Positions 1 to 7,420 of a stretch of DNA of 18,446 nt are shown one piece after another. Location of the stretch: the NCBI GenBank assembly GCA_030747075.1, contig JASLLL010000039.1, positions 1 through 18,446 of the forward strand, read 5' to 3'. The notes beneath the pieces were generated by a model that saw nothing but the letters and a program-made list of their open reading frames with translations, ran no database searches and was not told the DNA's origin. Numbering within the stretch: the stretch's first letter is position 1; each line of letters begins with the position of its first letter. The translations under genes and the position numbers were made by a program. The DNA comes from Gemmatimonadota bacterium. GTDB taxonomy: Bacteria; ARS69.

Positions 1-510
1 AAGATCGAAACCGCCGTGGGGCTCGGCGCCGCGGTCATCTTCGTCATGGTCATTACCATGCCGCTCAACTGGCTGCTCCACGAGTTCCTCCTCCGCAAGG
101 GCGCCATGGCCTGGGCCGGGCTCGGGCACCTGGACATGAGCTTTCTGAACTTCATCCTGTTCATCGCCGTCATCGCGGCCACCGTGCAGCTGGTGGAGAT
201 GATCCTGGATCGCCTCAGCCCCGCGCTCTACACCGCGCTCGGCATCTACCTTCCGCTGATTGCGGTCAACTGCGCCATTCTGGGCGCGTCGCTCTTCATG
301 GTGGAGCGCAGCTACAACCTCGCCGAGACGATGGTCTTCGGAATCGGGTCCGGGATCGGCTGGGCTCTCGCGATTATCGCGATGGCCGCCATTCGCACAA
401 AGCTCCGCTATTCCAATGTTCCGTCGGGCCTTCGCGGACTCGGCATCACGATGCTCATCACCGGCCTCATGGCGATCGCTTTCTCAAGCTTCGCCGGAAT
501 CCGGCTCTAG
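1..510 (+). CDS. nqrE: Na+-NQR subunit E, 5' end missing
   Basis: Membrane subunit of the sodium-translocating NADH:quinone oxidoreductase. The frame is open from the first base, so the gene starts outside the window; about 169 codons are visible against a family length near 200. The GTG at 16 lies inside a membrane helix and is not the start. Recognisable family segments are DLSFLNF-like (here DMSFLNF), [22 protein letters not shown] and [12 protein letters not shown], matching NqrE from Vibrio closely. The cysteine in VNCAI (codon at 271-273) corresponds to one of the conserved cysteines that, with NqrD, hold the intramembrane iron centre. At least four hydrophobic helices are visible. nqrF follows 15 bases downstream, the usual end of an nqrABCDEF operon. 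Confidence 0.96.
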   Translation, partial: KIETAVGLGAAVIFVMVITMPLNWLLHEFLLRKGAMAWAGLGHLDMSFLNFILFIAVIAATVQLVEMILDRLSPALYTALGIYLPLIAVNCAILGASLFMVERSYNLAETMVFGIGSGIGWALAIIAMAAIRTKLRYSNVPSGLRGLGITMLITGLMAIAFSSFAGIRL

Positions 511-525
511 AGGCGGGGGGGGAAG

Positions 526-1752
526 GTGGAACTGGTCGGCCTGGTCGGACTCTCGGCGCTCATCTTCACCGGGACCATTCTCTTTCTGGTGGTGCTGCTG
601 TCGATCGCGGAGTCGAAGCTCATCAGTTCCGGCCCGGTCCGGATCCTCATCAACGACGACGAAGAGAAGAGCCCCGTGGTGCAGGCCGGATCCACGCTGC
701 TGAATGCGCTCACCGGGCAGAAGATATTCCTGCCGTCGGCCTGTGGCGGGGGCGGCACCTGCGCCATGTGCAAGTGCCAGGTTCTCGACGGCGGAGGAGA
801 CATCCTCCCGACCGAAGTCGGCCACCTCACCCGCGCGGAGCAGAAGGAACACTGGCGGCTTGCGTGCCAGGTGAAGGTCAAGACCGACATGGAGATCCTG
901 GTCGCCCCGGAGATCTTCAGCATCAAGAAGTTCGACTGTACGGTCCGCTCCAACGAGAATGTCGCCACCTTCATCAAGGAGCTGATCCTGGACATCGACG
1001 ATGGCCAGTCGCTCGACTTCCGCGCGGGCGGTTACATCCAGATCGAGATTCCTCCCTATGAACTCTCGTACAAGGAGTTCGAGGTGGAAGAGGAGTACCG
1101 CCAGGACTGGGACCAGTTCAACCTGTGGAAGTACCACGCAAAGAACGACGAGACCGTGATCCGCGCCTACTCCATGGCGAATCACCCCGCGGAGGGCCAG
1201 CGCGTCATGCTGAATGTGCGCATCGCTTCCCCGCCGCCGGGGCTGGATGTGCCGCCGGGAATCGCCAGTTCGTACATCTTCAACCTGAAGCCGGGCGACA
1301 AGGTCGTCGTATCCGGGCCGTACGGAGAGTTCTTCGCGAAGGAAACCGACCGCGAGATGATGTACATCGGCGGCGGGGCCGGGATGGCTCCCATGCGAAG
1401 CCACATCTTCGACCTGTTCCACTCGAAGCGGACGGAGCGCAAGGTCACTTTCTGGTACGGTGCACGGTCTCTTCGCGAGATGTTCTACGACGACGACTTC
1501 AAGGGCATCGCGGCCGAGTTTCCCAACTTCTCGTACAATGTCGGGCTGTCGGAACCTCTTCCCGAGGACGACTGGAACGGCCCGGTCGGTTTCATCCACC
1601 AGGTGATTCTCGACTCTTACCTGAAGGGTCACGAAGCCCCGGAGGACATTGAGTACTACCTCTGCGGGCCGCCGATGATGATCTCCGCCGTCAACAAGAT
1701 GCTCGACGACCTCGGCGTGGACCCCTCTCAGATCGCCTACGACTCCTTCTAG
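526..1752 (+). CDS. nqrF: Na+-NQR subunit F (NADH dehydrogenase, FAD and 2Fe-2S)
   Basis: Electron entry subunit of Na+-NQR: it oxidises NADH at the cytoplasmic face and passes electrons through FAD and a 2Fe-2S cluster. The 408-residue protein has normal length and order. It has one N-terminal membrane helix (about 5-27), then a ferredoxin domain with cluster cysteines C73, C79, C82 and C114. The FAD-binding RAYSMAN motif is at 213-219 and GPYG at 264-267. The NADH-binding region has [12 protein letters not shown] at 282-293 and CGPPMM at 380-385, and the protein ends in the typical DSF. The start is GTG at 526, behind a G-rich AGGCGGGGGG/GGAAG stretch that can serve as ribosome binding site. 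It is the last gene of the nqr operon. The next gene is on the opposite strand. Confidence 0.97.
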   Translation: MELVGLVGLSALIFTGTILFLVVLLSIAESKLISSGPVRILINDDEEKSPVVQAGSTLLNALTGQKIFLPSACGGGGTCAMCKCQVLDGGGDILPTEVGHLTRAEQKEHWRLACQVKVKTDMEILVAPEIFSIKKFDCTVRSNENVATFIKELILDIDDGQSLDFRAGGYIQIEIPPYELSYKEFEVEEEYRQDWDQFNLWKYHAKNDETVIRAYSMANHPAEGQRVMLNVRIASPPPGLDVPPGIASSYIFNLKPGDKVVVSGPYGEFFAKETDREMMYIGGGAGMAPMRSHIFDLFHSKRTERKVTFWYGARSLREMFYDDDFKGIAAEFPNFSYNVGLSEPLPEDDWNGPVGFIHQVILDSYLKGHEAPEDIEYYLCGPPMMISAVNKMLDDLGVDPSQIAYDSF

Positions 1753-1882
1753 CCCGGATCCGTGGGGGGGGAGGTCGCGCGGGCCGGTCACGGCCGCCGG
1801 GGGACACGAACTCCGCCGGGATGGTTCCGGTACCGCGGGCAGCCGTCGTCCGCAGGGGTGTCGCATACGGTCGGCAGCGGCG

Positions 1883-1900
1883 CCCGGGTTCGTCCCCGGG
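1883..1900. terminator. GC hairpin between convergent nqrF and hydrolase genes
   Basis: Within the 167-base gap between nqrF and the convergent hydrolase gene, two CCCGGG hexamers (1883-1888 and 1895-1900) flank the 6-base loop TTCGTC and can form a strong hairpin on either strand. There is no T-run, so it is not a classical intrinsic terminator; a terminator role is inferred from position. I see no gene in this gap. Confidence 0.3.
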
Positions 1901-1919
1901 TGGGGGGGCGCCCGGTGAG

Positions 1920-2771
1920 TCAGCGCTCCAGAAACTCGCGCAGGCACTCCAGAGCCGGGCCGCTTCGAATCTCCAGATTGTTGTGACCGGCGCCCTCGAC
2001 GAGGCACCAGCTTTTCCGCGAAGACCCCGCCGCGTCGAAGAGCTTGCGCCCGAATCGCACCGGGACTCTCTGGTCGAGTTCCCCGTGGATCGAGAGCAGC
2101 GGAGCGGTGACATCGCGGATACGGTCCACCGGTTGCGGGCGCAGTTCGACGAGTTCCCTGGACGGGCGAACCCGGATGAGCCAGCGGAGGGCCCACGAGG
2201 CATAGGAGTCCCAGGTGCGGATCACTTCCGCCGCGGAGGAGGGAGCGCCTTCGAGGATGAGCCCGTCGACTTCGCGAGCGGCAGACACATGAATGGCCGG
2301 GATCGACCCCAGCGAGCGGCCGTAGAGAAAGAGCGGGCCGCCGTCTGCCCGTCTCTCGGCCAGGAAGTCATGCACCGCCACTGCGTCGCTCAGGAGCGTT
2401 TCCCTCGTAGGGGAGCCGTCGCTGAATCCGTACCCTCGATAGTCGATGCAGAGCACCTCCAGCGCGAAAGTCTCCGCGAGCCAGTGCAGCCGACCCGCAA
2501 CGCGATGGGCCCGCTGGCCGTTGCCGTATAAGTAGAGGAGCCCGCCACGACTCTCCTTCGGGGTGAAGAGCCATCCGCGAAGGTGCCCGCCCTCCCCGCC
2601 CGGGATGGGGAGTTCGACATTCGTTCGAATGACGGTCTCCGCCGGCATGGGAAGAACCCGCCCGGACGGGTAGAAGAGGTCCGCCTCCTCCACCACCTGC
2701 GAACAGGACGCGGCCACCAGCGCGAACGCAGCCACGGAAAGCCACCGGCTCAGGCGAGGGAGGGACGACAC
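1920..2771 (-). CDS. Lipoprotein alpha/beta hydrolase (BEM46/ABHD13-like)
   Basis: Probable envelope-anchored serine hydrolase; the substrate is unknown. With GTG at 2771 as start the protein has 283 residues, opening with a short basic stretch, a hydrophobic core and the lipobox VAAS-C, with the lipidated cysteine at 23. The alpha/beta hydrolase fold is complete. It has an oxyanion strand with LYGNGQ (81-86), DYRGYG (110-115), the nucleophile elbow GRSLG with Ser153, Asp233 in HGELD, and His263 in GAGHNN. The order and spacing resemble the BEM46/ABHD13 group. The frame is open upstream to 2957, but that extension is proline/glycine-rich, has no signal character and overlaps nqrM. The chosen GTG follows the nqrM stop by one base (TGA-G-GTG), which suggests translational coupling. 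Esterase, lipase or peptidase activity cannot be separated by eye. Confidence 0.82.
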   Translation of the reverse strand: MSSLPRLSRWLSVAAFALVAASCSQVVEEADLFYPSGRVLPMPAETVIRTNVELPIPGGEGGHLRGWLFTPKESRGGLLYLYGNGQRAHRVAGRLHWLAETFALEVLCIDYRGYGFSDGSPTRETLLSDAVAVHDFLAERRADGGPLFLYGRSLGSIPAIHVSAAREVDGLILEGAPSSAAEVIRTWDSYASWALRWLIRVRPSRELVELRPQPVDRIRDVTAPLLSIHGELDQRVPVRFGRKLFDAAGSSRKSWCLVEGAGHNNLEIRSGPALECLREFLER

Positions 2772-2772
2772 C

Positions 2773-2964
2773 TCAAGAATGTCCGGTGGCAGGAGGGTCT
2801 TCTCCGGGCGGGCTGGGCTGCCCGCCGGAACAACATCCGCAGGAGTCCTTCTGATCGGGGCGGCCCCCGCAAGAACCCCGCAGGCGTCGCCCGCATAATA
2901 GGGTCCCCGCTGAAAGAAGGAGGACGGCCACCCCGAACAGGAGCACTCCGGCGACAATTTGCAT
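2773..2964 (-). CDS. nqrM: NqrM-like Na+-NQR maturation protein (DUF539)
   Basis: Small 63-residue protein with one N-terminal membrane helix (about 2-23), then a basic turn and a cysteine-rich tail: RGSCGG (29-34, C32) followed by C42, C44 and C45, ending in a proline-rich segment. One helix followed by GSCGG and a C-x-C type cluster is the pattern of NqrM (DUF539). That family is known to be needed for maturation of Na+-NQR, probably by delivering iron to the NqrD/NqrE site. Location beside nqrE/nqrF supports this, although the gene is on the opposite strand and separated from nqrF by the hydrolase gene. Start ATG at 2964 with GGA 7-9 bases upstream. A longer frame reaches 3096, but its extra residues are not membrane-like. 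The main alternative is an unrelated cysteine-rich membrane microprotein. Confidence 0.72.
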   Translation of the reverse strand: MQIVAGVLLFGVAVLLLSAGTLLCGRRLRGSCGGRPDQKDSCGCCSGGQPSPPGEDPPATGHS

Positions 2965-2971
2965 GGAGTCC

Positions 2972-3000
2972 AGCCTAGACCGGGTGAAGGCGCAGGTCAA
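2972..3000 (-). promoter_or_regulatory. Putative sigma70-type promoter for nqrM/hydrolase
   Basis: Reading the minus strand, TTGACC (3000-2995) is followed by exactly 17 bases and then TAGGCT (2977-2972), 7 bases before the nqrM ATG at 2964. The -35 box matches consensus at 5 of 6 positions; the -10 box is weak. Such a short distance to the ATG would imply an almost leaderless transcript, so this is tentative. Confidence 0.3.
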
Positions 3001-3025
3001 GACGGCTCCATTGCGGCGATTTCTT

Positions 3026-3056
3026 CTGAACTGCCGGGGGGGTTCGGGGGTAGTAT
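3026..3056 (+). promoter_or_regulatory. Weak promoter-like elements before the DUF1573 operon
   Basis: In the 153-base divergent gap, TAGTAT (3051-3056) matches the -10 consensus at 4 of 6 positions, and CTGAAC (3026-3031) lies 19 bases upstream as a poor -35. It lies about 60 bases before the ATG at 3118. Placement is sensible but the match is weak. Confidence 0.2.
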
Positions 3057-3117
3057 GTTCCGGCCCCGGAACCGATTCCGGAAGCCGTCGTCCCATGAAT
3101 CACCGGAGGGAAGCCCG

Positions 3118-4167
3118 ATGTTCCTATTGTCCGCCCGGCGTCTCGCCGCCCCGGCCGCCGCTTTCGCATCGGTTCTGCTTCTTGCGGGGGTACTCCCGAC
3201 GGAGGCCGCCCCGAAGGCGCGCGTGGAGCCGGAGACGCTGGAACTCGGCTTCATCGAGGAGGGGCACACCTTCGAGCGGTTTCTCGAAGTCCACAACGAC
3301 GGTGACGAAGTGCTCATCCTGGAGCGAATCGACACTTCCTGCGGCTGCACCGCGGCGGCGGTGGAGGGCAACAGCGAGGTGCTCCCCGGAGAGTCGCGGC
3401 AGGTTCGAGTCGCGTTCGATTCCAAGAGCGTGGACGGGTCCGTAACGAAGAAGGTGACCATTGTCACAAACGACCCGGAGATGGCTCATCATGTGGTACG
3501 CCTCAACGCGGAAGTCCATATGCCGGTCAAGTGGGATCCGAAGTACATCATGCTGGATCGCGTTTCCGGCAAGGATGAGATCGTTCGGGAAGTGAAGCTG
3601 CTTGCCGACACGGACCTCGGGCTTCGTGTCACCGGCTCGGAGCTGATGGGCGGGCGGCTCCATGATCGAGAGTCCAGCGTCTTCGACTTCGAGCAATCGG
3701 AGACCGTGCGGGAGGGCGATCGGGATGCCGTGACCTTCACGCTGCGCATGCGACCCGGGCTGGGTCCGCAGCGCATCTCCGACATCCTCTTCGCGTACAC
3801 GAACATCGCGGGGCGGGACACGATGAAGGTGCCGATTCGCGGGGAGGTCTCCGGGCGCATCGAGGTGGACCCGGCCTCGGTCTTCATGCGAACGGTGGAT
3901 TCCGGGCAGGAGACCATGCGCGAAATCTATGTCACGGCGTCCGAGGGCGAGTTCCGCATTCTCGGCGTGGAGCGCGGAGACCTTCCCGTGCAGGTGGAAG
4001 TCGACAGCGAAGAGCCGGGCAGTTCCATCATGGTCCGTATCTACTATCTCGCGGAGAAGCCGGGCACGCGCGGGCAGGGGAACATCACCATCCTGACGGA
4101 CGACCCCGTGCAGGGCCGGATCGATGTGCCCGTGCGGTATCGCGTGCGGGGCACGGCCCGCCAGTGA
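3118..4167 (+). CDS. Secreted DUF1573 domain protein
   Basis: Exported 349-residue protein of unknown biochemical role. A signal peptide covers about residues 1-31 (RR near the start, hydrophobic core, then TEA-A as likely cleavage site). Residues about 38-135 form a DUF1573 (ASH/HYDIN-like immunoglobulin) domain: LGFIEEG, FEVHNDG-like (here LEVHNDG), then the signature TSCGCTAA at 73-80, LPGES (89-93), and a strand ending VTIVTNDP. The rest (about 140-345) is beta-rich and may hold one or two further, degenerate Ig-like domains; its end GNITILTDDP echoes the strand that closes the first domain. Start ATG at 3118 with GGAGGG at 3103-3108. A longer frame from 2959 has no support. Its stop overlaps the next gene. 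DUF1573 proteins are common in FCB bacteria. Confidence 0.87.
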   Translation: MFLLSARRLAAPAAAFASVLLLAGVLPTEAAPKARVEPETLELGFIEEGHTFERFLEVHNDGDEVLILERIDTSCGCTAAAVEGNSEVLPGESRQVRVAFDSKSVDGSVTKKVTIVTNDPEMAHHVVRLNAEVHMPVKWDPKYIMLDRVSGKDEIVREVKLLADTDLGLRVTGSELMGGRLHDRESSVFDFEQSETVREGDRDAVTFTLRMRPGLGPQRISDILFAYTNIAGRDTMKVPIRGEVSGRIEVDPASVFMRTVDSGQETMREIYVTASEGEFRILGVERGDLPVQVEVDSEEPGSSIMVRIYYLAEKPGTRGQGNITILTDDPVQGRIDVPVRYRVRGTARQ

Positions 4168-4637
4168 TGAACCGCGCGCTCCGTGAGTCGGTGCTGATTG
4201 CGGTGATCGGCGCGGCAGCCGGGCTGGGCGGGAATCTCCTGCGCAGCGAGCCTCTTCCCCTGACGGGTGCGCTCGGGCCTCCGTCGGTTCCGGAAGCGGG
4301 CGCGGGCCTGGTGGCCTCCGATGCCTCCGAAGCGCTGGACCGCTGGGACGCGGGCGCGCTCTTTCTCGATGTGCGCTCCGCGGTCCACTTCGCGGCGGGT
4401 CACGCGGTGGATGCGCGCTCGCTGCCGGCAGCCGATGCGCAGGATGCCTACTTCTCCGTGCTGATGGACGCCGGGCTCGACCTGCCGCTCTTCGTCTACG
4501 GCGCGGGCCCCGATTCCCACGCCGTGCGAAGTGTCGCCGCCATGCTGGGAGAACTGGGCCATCAGGATGTCAGCATCTGGACCCGGGGGCTGGGGGCGCT
4601 GGAAGACGCCGGAGTCCCCGTGGACGACGCGCCGTGA
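4167..4637 (+). CDS. Membrane-anchored rhodanese-fold protein lacking catalytic Cys
   Basis: A 156-residue protein with an N-terminal hydrophobic anchor (about 9-25) and a rhodanese-like domain (about 47-152). Recognisable rhodanese elements are ALFLDVR (64-70), FAAGHAVDARSLP (75-87, the usual GHI-ga-lp segment), and the strand LPLFVY before the active-site loop. In active rhodaneses that loop begins with Cys (VYC-x-x-G-x-R). Here it reads VYGAGPDSH, with Gly112 at the cysteine position, so sulfurtransferase activity by the usual persulfide route is unlikely. A binding or scaffold role is inferred. The start is ATG at 4167, sharing bases with the previous stop (TGATG); GTG at 4164 is the alternative and adds one residue. 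The stop overlaps the next gene, so all three are probably translated together. Confidence 0.75.
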   Translation: MNRALRESVLIAVIGAAAGLGGNLLRSEPLPLTGALGPPSVPEAGAGLVASDASEALDRWDAGALFLDVRSAVHFAAGHAVDARSLPAADAQDAYFSVLMDAGLDLPLFVYGAGPDSHAVRSVAAMLGELGHQDVSIWTRGLGALEDAGVPVDDAP

Positions 4638-5092
4638 AGCCGCGCGTGCTCCTTTCGGATCCCCGGTTTGTCGCGACTCTCCGTGTGCTGCTGGGCGTGC
4701 TCTTTCTGGCGGCAGCCCTGCCGAAGATCGCCGACCCGGAGGGGTTTGCGAAAGCCGTGGACCACTACCATCTGCTCCCGGTGCCCGCCGCCCGCGCGGT
4801 GGCGCTGGTGTTGCCGCCGGTGGAAGCGATCGTCGGCGTCTGCCTGATCGCGGGATTTGTCGATGCGGGGGCCAGCCTTCTCGTCTTTGCGCTCATGGTC
4901 GTCTTCACGGGAGCCGTCGGGTCCGCACTTGCGCGGGGTCTCGACATCAGCTGCGGGTGCTTCGACACCAAAGGCGGCACGCGAGTCGGCGCACGGAAGA
5001 TCGTCGAGAACCTCCTGCTGTGTGCGGCCGCGTGGACGGTGCTTCGCGGGGATCGGTCGCGGTTTTCTCTTCGCGGAAGGCGCGGTCGCTAG
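4634..5092 (+). CDS. MauE/DoxX-family redox membrane protein
   Basis: A 152-residue integral membrane protein with four helices (about 13-31, 52-74, 77-98, 122-138) and the DISCGCF motif at 104-110, typical of the MauE/DoxX-like family. MauE is needed for periplasmic disulfide formation or maturation of methylamine dehydrogenase, and related proteins act in quinone-linked thiol chemistry. No methylamine genes are present here, so the partner is unknown; the genes in front suggest the DUF1573 protein or the rhodanese-like protein. Start GTG at 4634 overlaps the previous stop (GTGA), indicating coupling. The tail is short and arginine-rich, probably cytoplasmic. It converges with the glycosyltransferase gene across a 27-base gap in which I see no clear terminator. 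Confidence 0.8.
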   Translation: MKPRVLLSDPRFVATLRVLLGVLFLAAALPKIADPEGFAKAVDHYHLLPVPAARAVALVLPPVEAIVGVCLIAGFVDAGASLLVFALMVVFTGAVGSALARGLDISCGCFDTKGGTRVGARKIVENLLLCAAAWTVLRGDRSRFSLRGRRGR

Positions 5093-5119
5093 CCGACGAG
5101 CGCCTGCGCGGCACGACGG

Positions 5120-6253
5120 TCAGGTGAGAATCTCCCGGTACGCATCCACCGTCTTCCGGGCGATCGCGTCGGTCGAAAACTCTTCCACGCCGGTCTCCTT
5201 TGCGCGGGCGGCCATGCGGGCGCGAAGGTCCCCGTCCGTCAGAAGTCGCACGACGCACTCCGCAAGCGCGGGAACATCTCCCACGGGGCGGATGAACCCC
5301 GTCTCTCCCTCGCGCACCATGTCGGGAATGCCGCCCGCGTCCGACCCCACCACGGGGATGCCGACGGCGTGCGTTTCGCTGAGCGCCACGGGCGCGGTCT
5401 CTTCGATGGAGGGAAGCAGCAGGAGTGTCGCGTGGCGGTACTCTTCGCGAAGGACTTCGTCGGACACCAGCCCCAGGAGTTGCACGCGATCCGAGAGCCC
5501 GCGATCCTCGACGAACCGGCGGACTTCCTCATCGAGCGGAGTGTTCGACGGCGGTCCGAGGAGCCGGAGCGTGGCGTCCGGAACATCGCCCAAGACGCGT
5601 TCCGCGATGCGCACCGAGGTCATCGGATCCTTGCGGTGGCGAAGCCCGCCGACGACGAGAATCCGCGGCGGCCCGGGGCGATTCTCGATGGAGAAGAACG
5701 CGTCCCCCGCGGGGTTGTTGACCACAAACCGGCGGTAGTGACCCCCGGGGGGCAGCGCGCGCCCCGCGTATCCCGAGGTGATGAACACATTCCGCGTGCG
5801 CCGGATCTGCGAGAGCGCGGCTCGTGCGCGGAGCATTCCGCGCATTCGCTTCCACGGCGACGGATGGTGCATGGTGGCTTCCTTCCAGAGGATGCCGTGG
5901 AGCGACAGCACAAACGGGAGCCGCGTGTCGAGCCCCGCCGCCGTGGGGAGCCCGAGGCCCTGCGCATGGGCGAGGTCCGGCTGGATCTCCGTGACCACTC
6001 CCGCGATCCGCCGCCGTGCCGCGCGCCAGCCGGTGAGTTGCGTGAAGCGTTCCGGGTCGCGCAGGAAGTGGATCGTCGCGCCGTCGCGGGACTCCACCTT
6101 GTCCGCGGGCACATCGCCCTGCGAGCAGATGATGTGCAGATCCACTTCCGGGATTCGTCCGAGCCCCTTCGTTAGATAATGCGCGACCGCCGTGACGCCT
6201 CCGGGGATGACCTCGGGGTTCACGGGGTAGTTGCAGAACATGGCGACGCGCAC
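5120..6253 (-). CDS. GT4-family glycosyltransferase
   Basis: Retaining GT-B glycosyltransferase of 377 residues, transferring a sugar from a nucleotide-sugar donor to an unknown acceptor, probably at the cytoplasmic membrane face. N-terminal domain: IPGGV loop (16-20), His97 after DLAHAQG, and SLHG (117-120). C-terminal domain: VGGLRHRKDP (201-210, donor phosphate contact), LLGPP (231-235), and the GT4 E-x7-E motif with E285 and E293 inside a PSIEETAPVALSE stretch, then GSDAGGIPDMV and ETGF. Length and order are normal for GT4. Start GTG at 6253, preceded 7-10 bases upstream by GGAG. It begins 18 bases after the squalene synthase-like gene and is probably in the same transcript, which makes a terpenoid or terpenoid-linked lipid a possible but unproven acceptor. 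Confidence 0.93.
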   Translation of the reverse strand: MRVAMFCNYPVNPEVIPGGVTAVAHYLTKGLGRIPEVDLHIICSQGDVPADKVESRDGATIHFLRDPERFTQLTGWRAARRRIAGVVTEIQPDLAHAQGLGLPTAAGLDTRLPFVLSLHGILWKEATMHHPSPWKRMRGMLRARAALSQIRRTRNVFITSGYAGRALPPGGHYRRFVVNNPAGDAFFSIENRPGPPRILVVGGLRHRKDPMTSVRIAERVLGDVPDATLRLLGPPSNTPLDEEVRRFVEDRGLSDRVQLLGLVSDEVLREEYRHATLLLLPSIEETAPVALSETHAVGIPVVGSDAGGIPDMVREGETGFIRPVGDVPALAECVVRLLTDGDLRARMAARAKETGVEEFSTDAIARKTVDAYREILT

Positions 6254-6271
6254 GCGGGACTCCTTCTCCGG

Positions 6272-7375
6272 TTATCCGGTTGGATCGGAAGTGGTGACGG
6301 ACTTCATGAGCCGTTCGACGGCGGAAGTTCCCGACCAGATCTCCGGTCGGGGAGGCCCCGGGAAGAGGCGTCCCGAGAGGCGACCGAAGCGCGCGCGAAG
6401 GGCGGCGTTCGACATCGCGATGGCCGTGGAGACGGACATCTCGCGAAAGAGCGTGCGGCGGCGGATGCGTGGCTGGCGGCCGGGTCGTGCGGTGAGCGTG
6501 CCGTCGCGGAGAATCTCCAGCGTGCGCATCGCCGCGAAGAGCGGCCACAGGCAGAAGACGCGTAGTCTCGGCTGCGTGCGCGGGAGGAGCGTCGTGTAGC
6601 GAAGTGCATCGTCCAGATCCCGCGCGGCCTGATGCGCCAGTTCCTCCGCCACCGCCAGAACTCCGGCGCGCGAGGGGGCTTCGAGCATCCGCGCGGGCGT
6701 CACGCCGTGCCGGGCCAGCATTTCCGCCGGAAGGAAGCACCGGCCGTCGCGCCGGTCCGACGCGATCCCCTTCAGGATGTTCACGAGCTGAAGACCGCGC
6801 CCGAAGTTCGCGCCGAGTGCCGTCATGCGGCGGAGCCGGGGTGCATTGGAAGCGGGACCGTCCGGCGTGAATAGACGCGTGAGCATGATCCCGATTGTCC
6901 CCGCGACATGGTAGCAGTACTCGTCGAGGTCGCCCGGCGTCTCCAGCGCGAAGAGTCCATTGCGGGTCTTCTCGCGGGAGAGCCGGGACATTCCGCCTGC
7001 CGTTTCCGCGACATGGGCGGCGATGGCCTCTCGGCGCCGGTCCGGCAGCGACTCGAAGGCGGCGAAGACCTGGTCGGCGGATTCCATCAGGCGGCGTTCC
7101 CGGGGCGTCACCGATTCCAGGAACTGGAGACGCACGGACGGCCGGAGCGTCAGTTCCGTCGCGCCGTCGAGGCGCTCGAGGAAGGCGTCGAAAAGCGAGC
7201 CTCGTTCTTCCGGGTAGAGACCGGGCGCGTCTTCCATGGTGTCCACGATCCGAAAGAGCAGGTAGGCCACCGTGACTTCCGTGCGAAGCGGGTGGGGGAG
7301 GACACGGATGTTGAGCGCAAAGGTCCGCGAGACGGTCGGCAGAAGCTCGTGGCAGAGGATCATCTGCGGGTTCAT
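6272..7375 (-). CDS. Squalene/phytoene synthase-family protein
   Basis: Head-to-head prenyl transferase family, which condenses two farnesyl or geranylgeranyl diphosphates to squalene or phytoene-type products. The 367-residue protein has SRTFAL (16-21), the first aspartate-rich motif DTMED (45-49, squalene synthase style), and YCYHVAGTIG (153-162). The second metal region around LVNILKG (197-203) ends in SDRRDGRCFLP (206-216). In active relatives this second motif reads NI-x-R-D-x-x-x-D; here the first Asp is Gly203 while Asp207 remains. Activity is therefore uncertain, or the metal site is altered. Start ATG at 7375 with GGAGG 7-11 bases upstream; the longer frame to 7756 crosses the divergent promoter region and is rejected. 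It is followed closely by the GT4 gene. Hopanoid, carotenoid or squalene pathways are all possible; no cyclase or desaturase is in view. Confidence 0.88.
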   Translation of the reverse strand: MNPQMILCHELLPTVSRTFALNIRVLPHPLRTEVTVAYLLFRIVDTMEDAPGLYPEERGSLFDAFLERLDGATELTLRPSVRLQFLESVTPRERRLMESADQVFAAFESLPDRRREAIAAHVAETAGGMSRLSREKTRNGLFALETPGDLDEYCYHVAGTIGIMLTRLFTPDGPASNAPRLRRMTALGANFGRGLQLVNILKGIASDRRDGRCFLPAEMLARHGVTPARMLEAPSRAGVLAVAEELAHQAARDLDDALRYTTLLPRTQPRLRVFCLWPLFAAMRTLEILRDGTLTARPGRQPRIRRRTLFREMSVSTAIAMSNAALRARFGRLSGRLFPGPPRPEIWSGTSAVERLMKSVTTSDPTG

Positions 7376-7420
7376 GCGGACCTCCGTGCGCGGCGGGAGG
7401 ACCCCGCGCCGCTCCGGCAG

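Noticed and set aside
16-510. GTG at 16 as start of nqrE
   Set aside because: It lies within a conserved membrane segment, and the family needs roughly 30 more N-terminal residues, which lie before the window.
484-2196. Open frame of 570 codons on the minus strand across nqrF and the hydrolase
   Set aside because: It overlaps nqrF in antisense and the hydrolase in another frame, and its translation has no family resemblance.
2959-3117. N-terminal extension of the DUF1573 protein to 2959
   Set aside because: It would precede a clear signal peptide with unrelated sequence and overlap the nqrM start and promoter region. ATG at 3118 has a strong GGAGGG site.
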